Shown in pieces: positions 1-9,533 of a stretch of DNA of 64,000 nt; position 1 is the stretch's first letter, and the number at the start of each line of letters is the position of its first letter. This DNA comes from Skeletonema tropicum (Eukaryota > Bacillariophyta > Thalassiosirophyceae > Thalassiosirales > Thalassiosiraceae). The stretch is from NCBI GenBank assembly GCA_037178625.1, contig CM074127.1, positions 2,852,001 to 2,916,000 of the forward strand, in the 5' to 3' direction. The position numbers were made by a program, and so were the translations under genes. The notes below the pieces were generated by a model. The model ran no database searches and was not told the DNA's origin. It was given only the letters and a program-made list of their open reading frames with translations.

Positions 1-261
1 AGGACGAAAAAGAAGGTGAAAATTCCAGCGCACGAGATGAATTTGAACACAAAGAAAGATATTATCATTAAGTTCCTTATCAAATGGCGTCAAAAAGAGT
101 TCAAAGCTTATCCGAAGCTAGCACAAGAGCTGAAGGATGGAATTTTGACGAGACAGAGTGAATCTAATCGTGTGACGCATGCATCCAGAAAGGAGCTAAT
201 GGAGTCGGAGTTCTTCTCTCTAGGAAAGCATCTACGCGAAAAGGGAGACACATATTCATGA
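1..261 (+). CDS. 3' end of a protein-coding gene, product unknown
   Basis: An open frame enters from the left edge and stops at 259-261 (TGA). The visible 86 residues are Lys-rich at the left (RTKKKVKIPAHEM) and continue with a basic, probably helical segment (IIIKFLIKWRQKEFKAYPKL). No start codon can be assigned because the codons before position 16 are also open. I recognise no domain. It ends about 20 bases from the end of the convergent gene on the other strand, a spacing typical of this compact genome. It could also be a chance frame, but length, composition and position favour a real C-terminus. Confidence 0.4.
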   Translation, partial: RTKKKVKIPAHEMNLNTKKDIIIKFLIKWRQKEFKAYPKLAQELKDGILTRQSESNRVTHASRKELMESEFFSLGKHLREKGDTYS

Positions 262-281
262 TAACAATCTGTAATAGTGAA

Positions 282-683
282 TTAGTTCCTAGGACGTAAA
301 GGCCGAGTCTGAGTTGTAACAGCTGAACCAAGATTGGTAAGAACTTGCTCCATTGTTTGTACTTTCGGTGCTCTCTCCCTAGACTTCTCCTCCGCCGCAT
401 AGTACTCGTCAGTCTCTTTAACGCTGCTAATGAATGTCAAATTATAAGACTGACTTTCGTTGCCCGTGATGCGGCTGACTCGCGATGCACTCGCATCATT
501 CGCAGCTTGTTGCTTCGCCGACGGCTTCAACACTCGACCAGTTCGGGACGTCTTCTTTGGAGCCTCAATGCTCGATGAGTTGACCACCCCCGACTCTGCA
601 ATAGGGGTGGTTCCCCTACCGTTTTGGATGGAGAGTTCGTTACAATCATTGGATCGATCGGTCGGTTGAGTTTTGGTTGACAT
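282..683 (-). CDS. small hypothetical protein (133 aa)
   Basis: The frame runs from ATG at 683 to a stop at 282. The protein is hydrophilic and rich in Ser, Thr, Gln and Ala, with a basic patch (RTGRVLKPSAKQQAA) near residues 47-61 and a charged C-terminal half (EEKSRERAPKVQ). There is no signal peptide, membrane segment or recognisable fold. Its start lies about 225 bases from the start of the MYND gene on the opposite strand, so the two may share a divergent promoter. It could be one exon of a longer gene. I cannot name a function. Confidence 0.4.
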   Translation of the reverse strand: MSTKTQPTDRSNDCNELSIQNGRGTTPIAESGVVNSSSIEAPKKTSRTGRVLKPSAKQQAANDASASRVSRITGNESQSYNLTFISSVKETDEYYAAEEKSRERAPKVQTMEQVLTNLGSAVTTQTRPLRPRN

Positions 684-909
684 CGGAGGTCGGAATGATT
701 GAGATGTTTACTAGCGTTATGCGAATTTATCTAGTGCTCGGCAAATCTTTAAAAAGTGCGACGGTGAGTCTACTGGCGTTTAAAACGCCAGCTCCCCCCC
801 CGAAATTGGACGATAAAAAATAATAGCGACGGTAGAGAGTAGAGACCCGCCCATCACAACATAGGAGTAGTGGCGAGGAGCGGTGACGTTTCCATTACCA
901 ATATCCACC

Positions 910-2337
910 ATGAAGACGAAAGCTCGGGAGTGTGGATGGTGTGGCGGCGAAGGAAATCTGCAAATCTGCACAAAGTGTAGGCTCGTTGATTACTGCGGCG
1001 TAGATTGCCAAACACAAGATTGGAAAGCAGGCCACAAGATTTTCTGTGCCAAACTTCCCAAGGCCGTAAAGAAGGCAAAAGAGAAAGTTGCTTCATTTAG
1101 AATCAGCGACTACACTACTCGTCATGCTGGAATGTTCATGACCACAGAAGCTGAGGCCGAAAGAGGTCAAATCTTGGAGGAAGGGGCGGCCCAAGAGTTG
1201 TGCTATGATGCGATGGAGATGACAAAGGGATCGGCAGAAAAGCTGATGAAAATTCTTAGTGCTCTTAATACGTTCCCTCTTTCAACAGAGGCATGGAATA
1301 TGCTTGGTCAATTTTACCAGTATGAAATTGATCCTGAAGGATTTCGTGAGAAGTTGTCCTGTGCCGAGGCCCTGAAAATGTATGACACAGCTATCCTCTG
1401 TGCAAGGAAACTCAACCCTACGTGGTCTGATGATCGCAGTGAAGAGCTGTCATGGGGAGAAATAGGAAATAGGCCATACATGAGATCTCTTCTCGGTCGA
1501 GCACTGTGTCTGAAAAACACTGGAAAGAGAGAGGAGGCAATCCGTCAAGCCAAAAAGCTCTTGAGACTGAATCCTGGTGACAACCAAGGTGTGCGAAAAA
1601 TGCTCTGCTCGTGGTTCCTTGAATCAAAAGATACCGAAGGATGCACGAATCTGCTGCGCAAATTTAACACAAAAGATGATGCTTCTTTGGCATACACTGA
1701 TGTGTTGCTGCAATATCAGCGGTGGAAGAAAGATGATGTAGTTGAAAATGACGTCAAGTTTGCACTCTACACGGCAATTGAGACTAATCCATACGTGCCA
1801 GATATTTTGGCAAGGCTACATGGGTTTGATGATGACGACGACGTGGATGAAGATGATGAGGACAGTGATAGCAATGATGGGTATTATTCTTTGGGAGGCA
1901 GTGACGAGGCCAAGATGTACGCGAAAGATTCAAGAAGACTATGGAAGAAATACCCGGATGCTCTTGACTGGATGATATCTTTGAAATTCAATCCTAAAAA
2001 AGTACCAGAAGAGAGTGATTTGATTAGACTCCTTAGAAGCGGCTTGAATTTACGTGTGAAGTGCCTTCATTCAAAGCTTGATGGATCAGATGTCAAAGTA
2101 TCAACTCTGATTGGAACGCAAAGGAGAGACAAGTGCATAGGGTGTGCTTTACCTGATTTTCATTGGCCTCGTTCGTTGAATCAGCCGCATCAACTTGGTT
2201 TGGAAATTCTTATACATAATAATGTCTTTGACAATGAAGAGCACTGGCGTAGAACACATTATTGTGATATTGAAGAAGTTCCTTACTGGGGCATTTTGCT
2301 TCAATTTTACGGAGAAGATCCTGAATGTACAGGATAA
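910..2337 (+). CDS. MYND-type zinc finger protein
   Basis: A single exon. I chose ATG 910 because it sits in a good context (ccaccATGa) and leads directly into the zinc finger; an upstream in-frame codon at 883 is possible. The MYND finger lies at about residues 8-46, with the cysteine/histidine pattern CGWC, CTKC, YCGVDC and HKIFC intact, which in this family binds two zinc ions and mediates protein contacts. After it come helical segments resembling TPR-like repeats (about residues 190-260), a very acidic run (about residues 305-325, Asp/Glu) and a C-terminal globular part rich in Trp and Cys. No SET domain is visible, so this is not an SMYD methyltransferase. Substrate or partner unknown. 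Confidence 0.8.
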   Translation: MKTKARECGWCGGEGNLQICTKCRLVDYCGVDCQTQDWKAGHKIFCAKLPKAVKKAKEKVASFRISDYTTRHAGMFMTTEAEAERGQILEEGAAQELCYDAMEMTKGSAEKLMKILSALNTFPLSTEAWNMLGQFYQYEIDPEGFREKLSCAEALKMYDTAILCARKLNPTWSDDRSEELSWGEIGNRPYMRSLLGRALCLKNTGKREEAIRQAKKLLRLNPGDNQGVRKMLCSWFLESKDTEGCTNLLRKFNTKDDASLAYTDVLLQYQRWKKDDVVENDVKFALYTAIETNPYVPDILARLHGFDDDDDVDEDDEDSDSNDGYYSLGGSDEAKMYAKDSRRLWKKYPDALDWMISLKFNPKKVPEESDLIRLLRSGLNLRVKCLHSKLDGSDVKVSTLIGTQRRDKCIGCALPDFHWPRSLNQPHQLGLEILIHNNVFDNEEHWRRTHYCDIEEVPYWGILLQFYGEDPECTG

Positions 2338-2448
2338 TTTGCTTGGCCGGATGATCGTGGAAGGCTTGAATTTGATAACTTTTTTCTTTAGGTAATTGTA
2401 GATACTTTTTACTTCCCCAGATCCTAGCTAGCCGCTTCAAAATAAATC

Positions 2449-4530
2449 TCACCCCTCCAAGCTTTCATCGATTTCATTGAAGTCCTTAAAGAAAGAACGA
2501 AAGAAGGACAACCCATACGTCAAATCGGCAATGCCCATGACTTCCCTACAACTGTGCATGGATAGCTGCGGCATACCTAGATCAACAGTTCTGATGCCCG
2601 TGTTCGCGCTGATAATGGGCCCAATAGTTGAACCACAAGGACAATCTGATCTAACAACAAATTCTTGAATTGGGATGTTTGCTTTCCGACCGATTTCTCT
2701 GGCAATGAAACCAGTCACTCCATTGGTAGCATCTAACGAGAAAGATGACAGACGACAGTAAAACAAAAGTATGAGTACAAAAGAGCTCCACACTACACGA
2801 GAGAAGAAGCAAGGCAGGACTTACACCGTTGATTTTGGTTCGTTTTGATGACTACACCAGCATTCATCTTCGGCCCATGCGATTTCTCATGCTTTGATGC
2901 ATAGTTTGGGTGGACAGCATGCGCCTGGTCAACACTCAACGCGAAAGATTTGCGCACTGCGGAAGAATGCGCCTCGACATTGACAACGTCGCAAAATGCC
3001 GCGGTGATTCTTTTCACGGCTTCAGCCATCACAGGTGATCCCGCGCCATGTGTACTCTGGCTACCGATCTCTTCATGATCGAAGAGTGCAATCAAAGAAA
3101 TCATGTCATCGTTAGCCAAGTCTTCACTTTTGCTATACTCCAAAATGGACTCCATTGCAACGAAGCAAGTAGCTAAGTTGTCAAGTCTCCCAGAATTCAA
3201 GAATTCATTCTGAATGCCACCCAAGCTTGCGGGTTGAATGTCAAATAAGCCTAGTTCGAAGTTGGCTATCTGTTTGGTCTCAATACCAAGCTCTGATGCG
3301 ATCAACTTCAATAACGCTGGTTCCTGTGCCTTCCTCCAATCATCATCATCAAACTGATTAAGTTGCGCTTTGGCACCGTACTCAAGCGATGTTTGTGTCC
3401 CAAGGATGGGACTCAAGTGCTCTTCCTTATTGACTTTGAAAGCCCCTCTCTCTTCGGCAGTCTGGAGATGAATACAAAGCGTTGACACACGTGCAATCGG
3501 CTTGGTAACTCTAATCATATGCTGTTCAATCTTTTCCTTTCCAGATTCCGGATCGGTCGTTCTAACTAAGACACGTCCACTAACGCCCAGATCCCTGTCA
3601 AACCTACAGAAATCGACAAACACAGTAAGGTGTTGGAAAGGAGATGGATGCAAACTGTGTAAAATATGAAAACATTCAGTAGCTTACCAAGTGTGCCAGA
3701 GACCTCCGCCATAGCACTCAACACCAAGCTGCACACATCCAGATCCAGAACGTTTACTGATAGGCTTCACCTTTAGATGAGGTGAGTCTAATCACATGTC
3801 ATTGTAACATAACATAGCGTACGCGTGAGATGCTTAACCTATGATGTGATTCATGATAGATACGGCAGAACATTGCCACACTTACCTGTATGCCCTCCAA
3901 TGATTTTGAATCCGTTGCCACCCTTGAACTTCTGCCCAACAGTAAATGCAACAAGAGTAGAGTGGTTAATGGTGTAGTAATAGCTCCCACCGGGTTTAAG
4001 AATTCCAGCAAACGGCTCTCGCTTACTGATCTTGATGAACCCAGCCGCATCCAATGCGTCGGTACAAGTCTGGACAGCTAAGAATGGATCAGTCGATTTT
4101 GTTAGGAAATCACACGCCTTGAGCGAGAGTGGGACATGCGAAGCAAAATCCTTGCCAGCCGTTACCACCGCTGCCGCAGCAGGGTTGACATCCGCATCGA
4201 CCCCTGCAGTAGCTGACTTCTCTAGCTTGGCATGGAGACGACGAACGCGTTGCTGCAACGCTCTATCTTTGGACTCTCCTTCACTGTGAAATACAGATAC
4301 AATTGAAGTTGTTAGAAAAATACAAATGCAAAGACTTGCAATTGATGCAAAATAATGACATCTCACGTGAAATCTTGAGCCAACATCGCCTGAGGCACGG
4401 AGTAACCGGGGTTGCTCATCATCATGCGAGCAGCGCGCCCCACCCTCTCATCGTTAGGTGCACAGACGTCGATTGATTTGCGGGCTTTCTTCGCTACCGG
4501 TGTAGCGACTGGTGAAGTGGACTCCGACAT
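2449..4530 (-). CDS. DNPEP: aspartyl aminopeptidase (M18 family) with extra N-terminal domain
   Basis: Five exons on the minus strand: 4530-4367, 4283-3886, 3787-3688, 3603-2825 and 2732-2449, all with GT-AG borders and matching phases, giving 574 residues. M18 peptidases are cytosolic or vacuolar dodecameric zinc enzymes that remove N-terminal Asp or Glu. Metal and catalytic motifs are present: GGHTDSP, formed across the exon 2/3 border, DHEEIGS, the conserved segment around [10 protein letters not shown], and [10 protein letters not shown] near the C-terminus. The family core starts at about [15 protein letters not shown], roughly 115 residues in. The preceding segment, encoded by exon 1 and the start of exon 2, is not part of the peptidase and looks helical and basic (see findings). 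The gene is divergent from the ATP synthase d-like gene, 178 bases apart. Confidence 0.9.
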
Positions 4531-4708
4531 TGTGTAGGTGTTGATGTTGCCGTGTATCGCTATTGTAACCGAAATTATTGAGTTGTAACATGGAAGAGGT
4601 TACATCATCAATATATTCGGGCATTCCCGCTTTTTCGATCCTGCTATTCCGTATCCTTTTCCCCCTTTTATCGGGCGATTCGCTACCATCCACAACATAA
4701 CCGCAACC

Positions 4709-5410
4709 ATGGCCTTTTCCGGTGCTATTAGACGAACGGCCCAGCGCCTATCCAAAGTAGAATGGTAAGTATCCTCTAGCATTATATCGAAATAATTCAT
4801 TTCTTGCAGGTGGCGTTGCATCATTTTTGTCATCAAGCATGAAAGCACTCACAGCCAATCAATTAAAATGCTGAACATTAAATATTAATCCAACGCCAAC
4901 GTTTTCCTCACAATTTACTTCGGCATATCGTCACATTATCTTACTATCCATACAGGTCCTCCCCTGTCTTCAAGGGTGATAGCGAGCTATCCTCCATGGT
5001 GGCTGGATTCCGCGCCTGGACCGCCCAAGCCGATGCCATGGCCGAGAAATACTCGGCACCTCCCGGACCCATTGACTTTGCCTCGGCTAAAAAATCCGTC
5101 CGTGACGTTGCCCTCGTTGAATCACTTGAAAAGATGTACACATCATCTTCTCCACCCCCATTGACTTACGAGTGGAGCAAGGAGGACCAAGATGCCAAGG
5201 CTCAATTGATTGAGGATGCCAAGGCCGGTTTGGCATTTACCCAGGAAATGATTGAGGATACTGAGAAGGAGATTGCCTTCCTTCGTACCAACAGGACAAC
5301 CCGCTGAGATTTCCACTAGTGACATGAAGGAAATTTACCCTGATATTGCTGAGGAGGTCGAGAAGGAAATTGAGAACAGGGAGTGGTTCAAGGATACTCT
5401 CAACAAGTAA
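4709..5410 (+). CDS. mitochondrial ATP synthase subunit d-like, frame broken near 5285
   Basis: Exon 1 is 4709-4764, then an intron 4765-4955 and exon 2 from 4956. The reading starts MAFSGAIRRTAQRL, a short basic leader compatible with mitochondrial import. The body matches the peripheral-stalk subunit d pattern: FRAWTAQADAM, then IDFASAKKSV with a following LEKMY, a central coiled-coil, and a C-terminal segment MKEIYPDIAEEVEKEI ending in WFKD. The frame that starts the gene stops at 5305 (TGA) just after EIAFLR, while the obvious C-terminus is read one base further on and stops at 5410. One extra base near 5280-5305 explains it; no plausible intron does. Subunit d belongs to the F1Fo stator. 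Assignment rests on the overall pattern, not a diagnostic active site. Confidence 0.7.
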
Positions 5411-6187
5411 ATTTACCCTCAAAAAGTAAATTCGTTGTAAACTTTGTGTGGGAGAATGGAAGGGGATTTGTAAAATCTCCTGAGAGAATGAGTTAAAAGA
5501 AACAATTCTTTTTCTGTTGTCTTTTGGGAGGGAGGGAGGTAATAATAGAGTAGAAAGCTGTATGCTTGTGAATAATTGGGCAATTCTAATGCTTGATAAT
5601 TCTCCTTTGCCTCGATTGTAAGATAAAAGGCTTAACTGAAGTTATTCTTCAACATTCATGAGGGAGGAAAGTAATCTCCTTCGGCGGTGGCATTCAAATT
5701 TACTTTGTGATATATTTGTAGAACGATCATACTCAAGTATCTGTGCTCGTCCAAGTCACCTCCAAAGACGGATTCTGCATGATAGGAGGAATACTTTGCC
5801 GCAGAGGGCGTGTTCATAGAGAGTTTGTGTTGGCAAGAACAATTCTTCATTGCTGCATTCTCGAAGAACTACCTACTAGAGCAGGAGACAGCATGTGGAC
5901 ACCAAAATCATTATTCCTATATTATTACTTTCAATTGACTAACAATGTTGTGTCTAGATACCAACACAAAGACATCGTTTTGCGTGAATGTCTTGTGTTC
6001 AATGATTGTCATCATGTGTAGGTGGTGTATCCAACCACTGGCCTCTGCCTGGAACTTACGCTGAATAGAGTTCCTATATTATAATATGGGTGATCCTTCA
6101 AGTTTTCAAACCGAAAGGATTCGCGCAAGAGCAACGGATGCTCAGGTGTGTGATGATGTGAGTGGGAGTAGCTCAGATATTATTTGC
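5411..6187. other. intergenic, no gene seen
   Basis: About 780 bases between two convergent genes. It is AT-rich. A plus-strand open frame at 5743-6021 (92 codons) has no recognisable features and looks like chance. It presumably contains the 3' UTRs of both neighbours. Confidence 0.5.
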
Positions 6188-6983
6188 TTAGAACATGTTG
6201 TCATTCAAAGAGCTGGTCATAGCCTCAATTCCACCCATGTGGGTCTGGCAGCCCTGCAAGATGAGACCAGATGCGGCCCACATAGCAAGACGTCCATTTG
6301 CAACTTCTTGTGCCTTAAGTCTCTCAGCCTTCTCTGGGTCACCCTTCATGAAACCAAGGGGATCAAGGCCAAAGTCACCTGGAGCACGGTCGCCAGACTC
6401 ACGGCCAGAGGTGGCAGCAATTCCAGATACAGCCTCGATCATCATAATCATGATCAAGCCAGCAGCAATGTATTGTGGGTGGGAGTTCCAGATTTGCCAG
6501 AATGCATCAGTTTGGCACTTAGCGGTGGCAGCCTCACATCCTGGAGCAGGTCCGAAAGCCTCTACTTGCAAGAAACCAGTGACTGCCAACATAGCAACAC
6601 GGCAGTGTTTGATTTCAGCCTCACGGAGCCAGTAAAGGTCAATTCCAACATCGTCAATGTTGGAAAGGCCCAAAGGGTCAAAACCGACATCTCCAGCCAT
6701 AGATCCATCGAGCTGTACAATTAATATTGTTGAGAGCAAACGCCACGAACCAATGAATGTGAGTTAAATGAATGCGAAACTAACTATGCAATCCAAAACG
6801 GCACAGAAGACTGTTCTACAGCAGCGTTTTTGTCTCGTAGCAACTCACAAGTGGTGGTCTGTTCATGAAGGGAAGAGCCTTGCTCTTTTCAGCGCGCAAA
6901 GCAGTGGAGGATTTTGCCACTTGGGCAGGTGCAAAGGCTGCAGCCGAACCGGCGAGGAGGGAGAGGGCGGCAATTTTCATCAT
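6188..6983 (-). CDS. fucoxanthin chlorophyll a/c (LHC superfamily) protein
   Basis: Two exons, 6983-6849 and 6712-6188, joined in phase, give 219 residues. The N-terminus MMKIAALSLLAGSAAAFAPA is a signal peptide followed by the AFAP motif that directs diatom proteins across the plastid membranes. The mature part carries the two LHC repeats: GDVGFDPLGL with REAEIKHCRVAMLA (helix 1) and FGLDPLGF with EVANGRLAMWAASG (helix 3), which supply the chlorophyll ligands and the Glu-Arg salt bridges. The middle helix lies around HPQYIAAGLIMIMMIEA. The LDGSMAGDVGFDPLG start resembles the Lhcr (PSI-associated, red-algal type) clade, but I cannot place it by tree. ATG 6983 or 6980 is the start. It binds pigments in the thylakoid membrane. 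Confidence 0.92.
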
Positions 6984-7313
6984 GGTGTCGGTATGGTGGG
7001 TTGTTTTGTAGCAAGAGCTGGGCTCTGTGACGTTGCCTACTCGGGACAGTCTCAATGATAATACTATTCCCATGTTGAAATTCTACGCAGCAATCAAATT
7101 CAGTCACAGATCTTTGCATTCAAGTGTTCAAGTTGAGGGCAGCTTATTTCTCATGTCCCCAGTAAGCCTCGCCATTACATCGCTCTTTTCCACCACCTCG
7201 CCTTTGCTCAACAGCTGGGCGCGATGTGACCATGTTGTTCTTTCCATAGCCAGGAACGGATACATATATTGTAGTTGAGTCTGCTCTAATACTATACTTA
7301 TCGTCGATTAATC
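6984..7313. promoter_or_regulatory. divergent intergenic region between two plastid-protein genes
   Basis: About 330 bases lie between the starts of the light-harvesting gene (minus) and the small plastid-type gene (plus). Both products appear plastid-targeted, so shared light regulation is conceivable. I see no motif I can name with confidence. Confidence 0.35.
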
Positions 7314-7733
7314 ATGACAAACGTTACCTCCAAAATTATTTCAATACTGACGATGGCATTTACATTTTCATCGTTGAGTTCAATAGAAGCATTTACTACA
7401 CAGCATCAAACTTGCTCAACCAAAACAACACACCTTTCCATGGCCGGTGGATGGGGAAATAATCAAGAACGTGCCGTCTTCGACGAAGAGTTTGGTGGCG
7501 CTAATGGATCCCCAATTTATGACACCTACGAAATTGAAGATAGAGGTGAATTTATGCAGCGTGTGAATGCTGAGCGGAAGGTACTGCGTAGGAAAAAGGC
7601 AAGTGACTTGCTTGAAGTGGCAAGAATTGCTGGTGTTGAGCTGAAAAAGAAAGAGAAAGACCCAGAAAAATTGGATATGTTTGATGCTGAAGACATGGCA
7701 AGTGGTGATGATTATTTGGATGTTTCCATCTAG
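7314..7733 (+). CDS. small plastid-targeted protein of unknown function (139 aa)
   Basis: A single exon starting at ATG 7314. Residues 1-26 form a hydrophobic signal peptide that ends in SIEAF, an A-F cleavage motif of the diatom plastid type, followed by a Ser/Thr-rich transit stretch to about residue 43 (THLSMAGG). The mature part of about 95 residues is charged: FDEEFGGANGSPIYDTYE, then a basic helix RVNAERKVLRRKKASDLLEVA, and an acidic tail ending DYLDVSI. No membrane segment or cysteine motif is present in the mature part. I do not recognise the family. It is divergent from the LHC gene. Targeting is inferred from the presequence only. Confidence 0.65.
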   Translation: MTNVTSKIISILTMAFTFSSLSSIEAFTTQHQTCSTKTTHLSMAGGWGNNQERAVFDEEFGGANGSPIYDTYEIEDRGEFMQRVNAERKVLRRKKASDLLEVARIAGVELKKKEKDPEKLDMFDAEDMASGDDYLDVSI

Positions 7734-7928
7734 ATGACAGAGTCGTGCATGAGATATATTTTGGTCAAATTTGTAAAGTAAACTCTAAGAAGCTGCGAAA
7801 GAACAAACCAAAAGCAAACAGCACAAAGTTGATTGCATAACATCACAAATGAGATATGAGTTTCCAAACACTAATTTAACAGTAGCCATTATATCCGAAA
7901 TAATCGAGCAGTAATACCGATGTATTGC

Positions 7929-9335
7929 TCATGCCGCGTCTTGCAGGAAAAATTGATGACATACAGAAGTAATCCTCTCTCGGATCATCAACATCAATGC
8001 GCTCTTCAAGATAGTATGCAGCAGCTGTACAGAACATCCACGATAAAGACCTGCCATTCCATCCTTTCTAAAAATTGAGATGAGTAGTGACGGCAGCGAT
8101 CGTGGGTACTTCTTCGTTCCTGTTTCATTTTTTGAGTTTGCGTTTCCAATACCTCCATTCCTGTCCGTGCTTCCATTGCTACCAACGTCGTTGCAATCAT
8201 CATTCTCAAATATATCAGGAGATGACACCATCAACATCACTTTAGCTCGAATCAATGGATAAGTTATGATTGTAGCAAAGAACTTTGAAATTAGTCCTGA
8301 TACGAATGCTTCACCCATCGTCAGCTGTTTGCTTCTGGGTTGCTTTTGTGTCGATCTATGCTGCAGCAAGGCACTTTTAAGTTTCTCAAACATTGTGTAT
8401 TGAATAGCAGGATTTGAACAGAGTAAAAGAGCAGGTAGAAGCCCATTCCAAAGAGACAAAATCGATCGAATTTGTATATTTCGTTTCTCCTCATCATCAG
8501 ATGATGTAGTATTCCTACTTTCAAATGCTTCCTTTGGAAGATTGGTATTTAGTGAATATTGTTTGATGTATTGTTGTTCTTCTTCTCGCCTCGAAGTACA
8601 TCGATTTTTATTCTCTTCCTTCTTTGGTAATACATTACTTCGATGACCAGCTTGTATCCTTGATGAAATTGTGTCAAAAGGCAAAGTAATTGCAGTGTTA
8701 ATCATCGCTGAGAATGCAGTGAGTAAAAGCTTTGCGACTGTAGACATTTTATATGTTTCAGAGGTGGATGACGGTTGATTCCTTTGACGGTAAGCCAGAT
8801 ATTTCGTGTCGACAAGGGAGTACACAAAGAAGTATGTGAAGCTGGACACTATCGTGTGAGCCACTTTATGGTGCAAGCCTCGGAACAAGTCAGCTATTGG
8901 TATAGACGACAGTTTGGATAACAGATCATATAATCGTCGTTTTTGTAGAGATGATTTCTGATGTTGCAAATTATCAGCATCAGTCGTTGATGCTTGCCCA
9001 GCAGCAGCTTGAAGACTGGTTTTCCACACATCTACCGGATAGAAGCACAGCATGGAGACCAGCGATCCGACGACACCAGCTGTAGCGTCAGCCAGCGCTT
9101 TCCTTCGAGGGGACCCTCTACTCCTGCTCATTGTCTCCACTCTCAGTATTAGTCCGCCGATGGAAGATGGAAGCCCACCATTCAACAACAGCAACGGCAC
9201 AAACAAAAACGATTTTATGAGCCCAAACGCAAAAGTCTCGCAAAAGTTGTGTATTGCAACTTGCAACGCATGAAAAATTGTTCTCCCAACTCGCCAAGTT
9301 ATCGCTTGTTCCCATTCCCCTGCCGCCGGCGCCAT
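7929..9335 (-). CDS. mitochondrial carrier family protein, peroxisomal type
   Basis: A single exon of up to 468 residues. Three carrier repeats can be seen from their Px(D/E/I)xx(K/R)-like signatures: YPVDVWKTSLQ (about residue 99), LPFDTISSRIQ (about 220) and YPLIRAKVMLM (about 372). The segment SNPAIQYTMFEKLK before the third repeat is a hallmark of the peroxisomal branch (PMP34, PXN, Ant1), whose members move ATP, NAD or CoA. Loop insertions rich in Asn, Ser and Lys lengthen it beyond the usual 300 residues. The N-terminal 65 residues include an extra hydrophobic stretch (FLFVPLLLLNGGLP), so either this is a real extension or translation starts at a later Met (MSRSRGSPRRK). Substrate is not predictable from what I see. 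Confidence 0.8.
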   Translation of the reverse strand: MAPAAGEWEQAITWRVGRTIFHALQVAIHNFCETFAFGLIKSFLFVPLLLLNGGLPSSIGGLILRVETMSRSRGSPRRKALADATAGVVGSLVSMLCFYPVDVWKTSLQAAAGQASTTDADNLQHQKSSLQKRRLYDLLSKLSSIPIADLFRGLHHKVAHTIVSSFTYFFVYSLVDTKYLAYRQRNQPSSTSETYKMSTVAKLLLTAFSAMINTAITLPFDTISSRIQAGHRSNVLPKKEENKNRCTSRREEEQQYIKQYSLNTNLPKEAFESRNTTSSDDEEKRNIQIRSILSLWNGLLPALLLCSNPAIQYTMFEKLKSALLQHRSTQKQPRSKQLTMGEAFVSGLISKFFATIITYPLIRAKVMLMVSSPDIFENDDCNDVGSNGSTDRNGGIGNANSKNETGTKKYPRSLPSLLISIFRKDGMAGLYRGCSVQLLHTILKSALMLMIRERITSVCHQFFLQDAA

Positions 9336-9533
9336 AATATTTTACCCGCTCACATTCTTTCCTTCCCAGCAGATGGTATGAGCAGATGTTGTTAGAAGTA
9401 GATGATATCGATGAGGTAGCAAAGGATGTCGGTTGGCCAGTATGTGCAACCTTTGACGCGATGGAAGATGGAAAGCTGTTTACGCATTGGAAGCTTTATG
9501 ATTGCGACGAAATTGCAGTAAATACTTCGAAGA

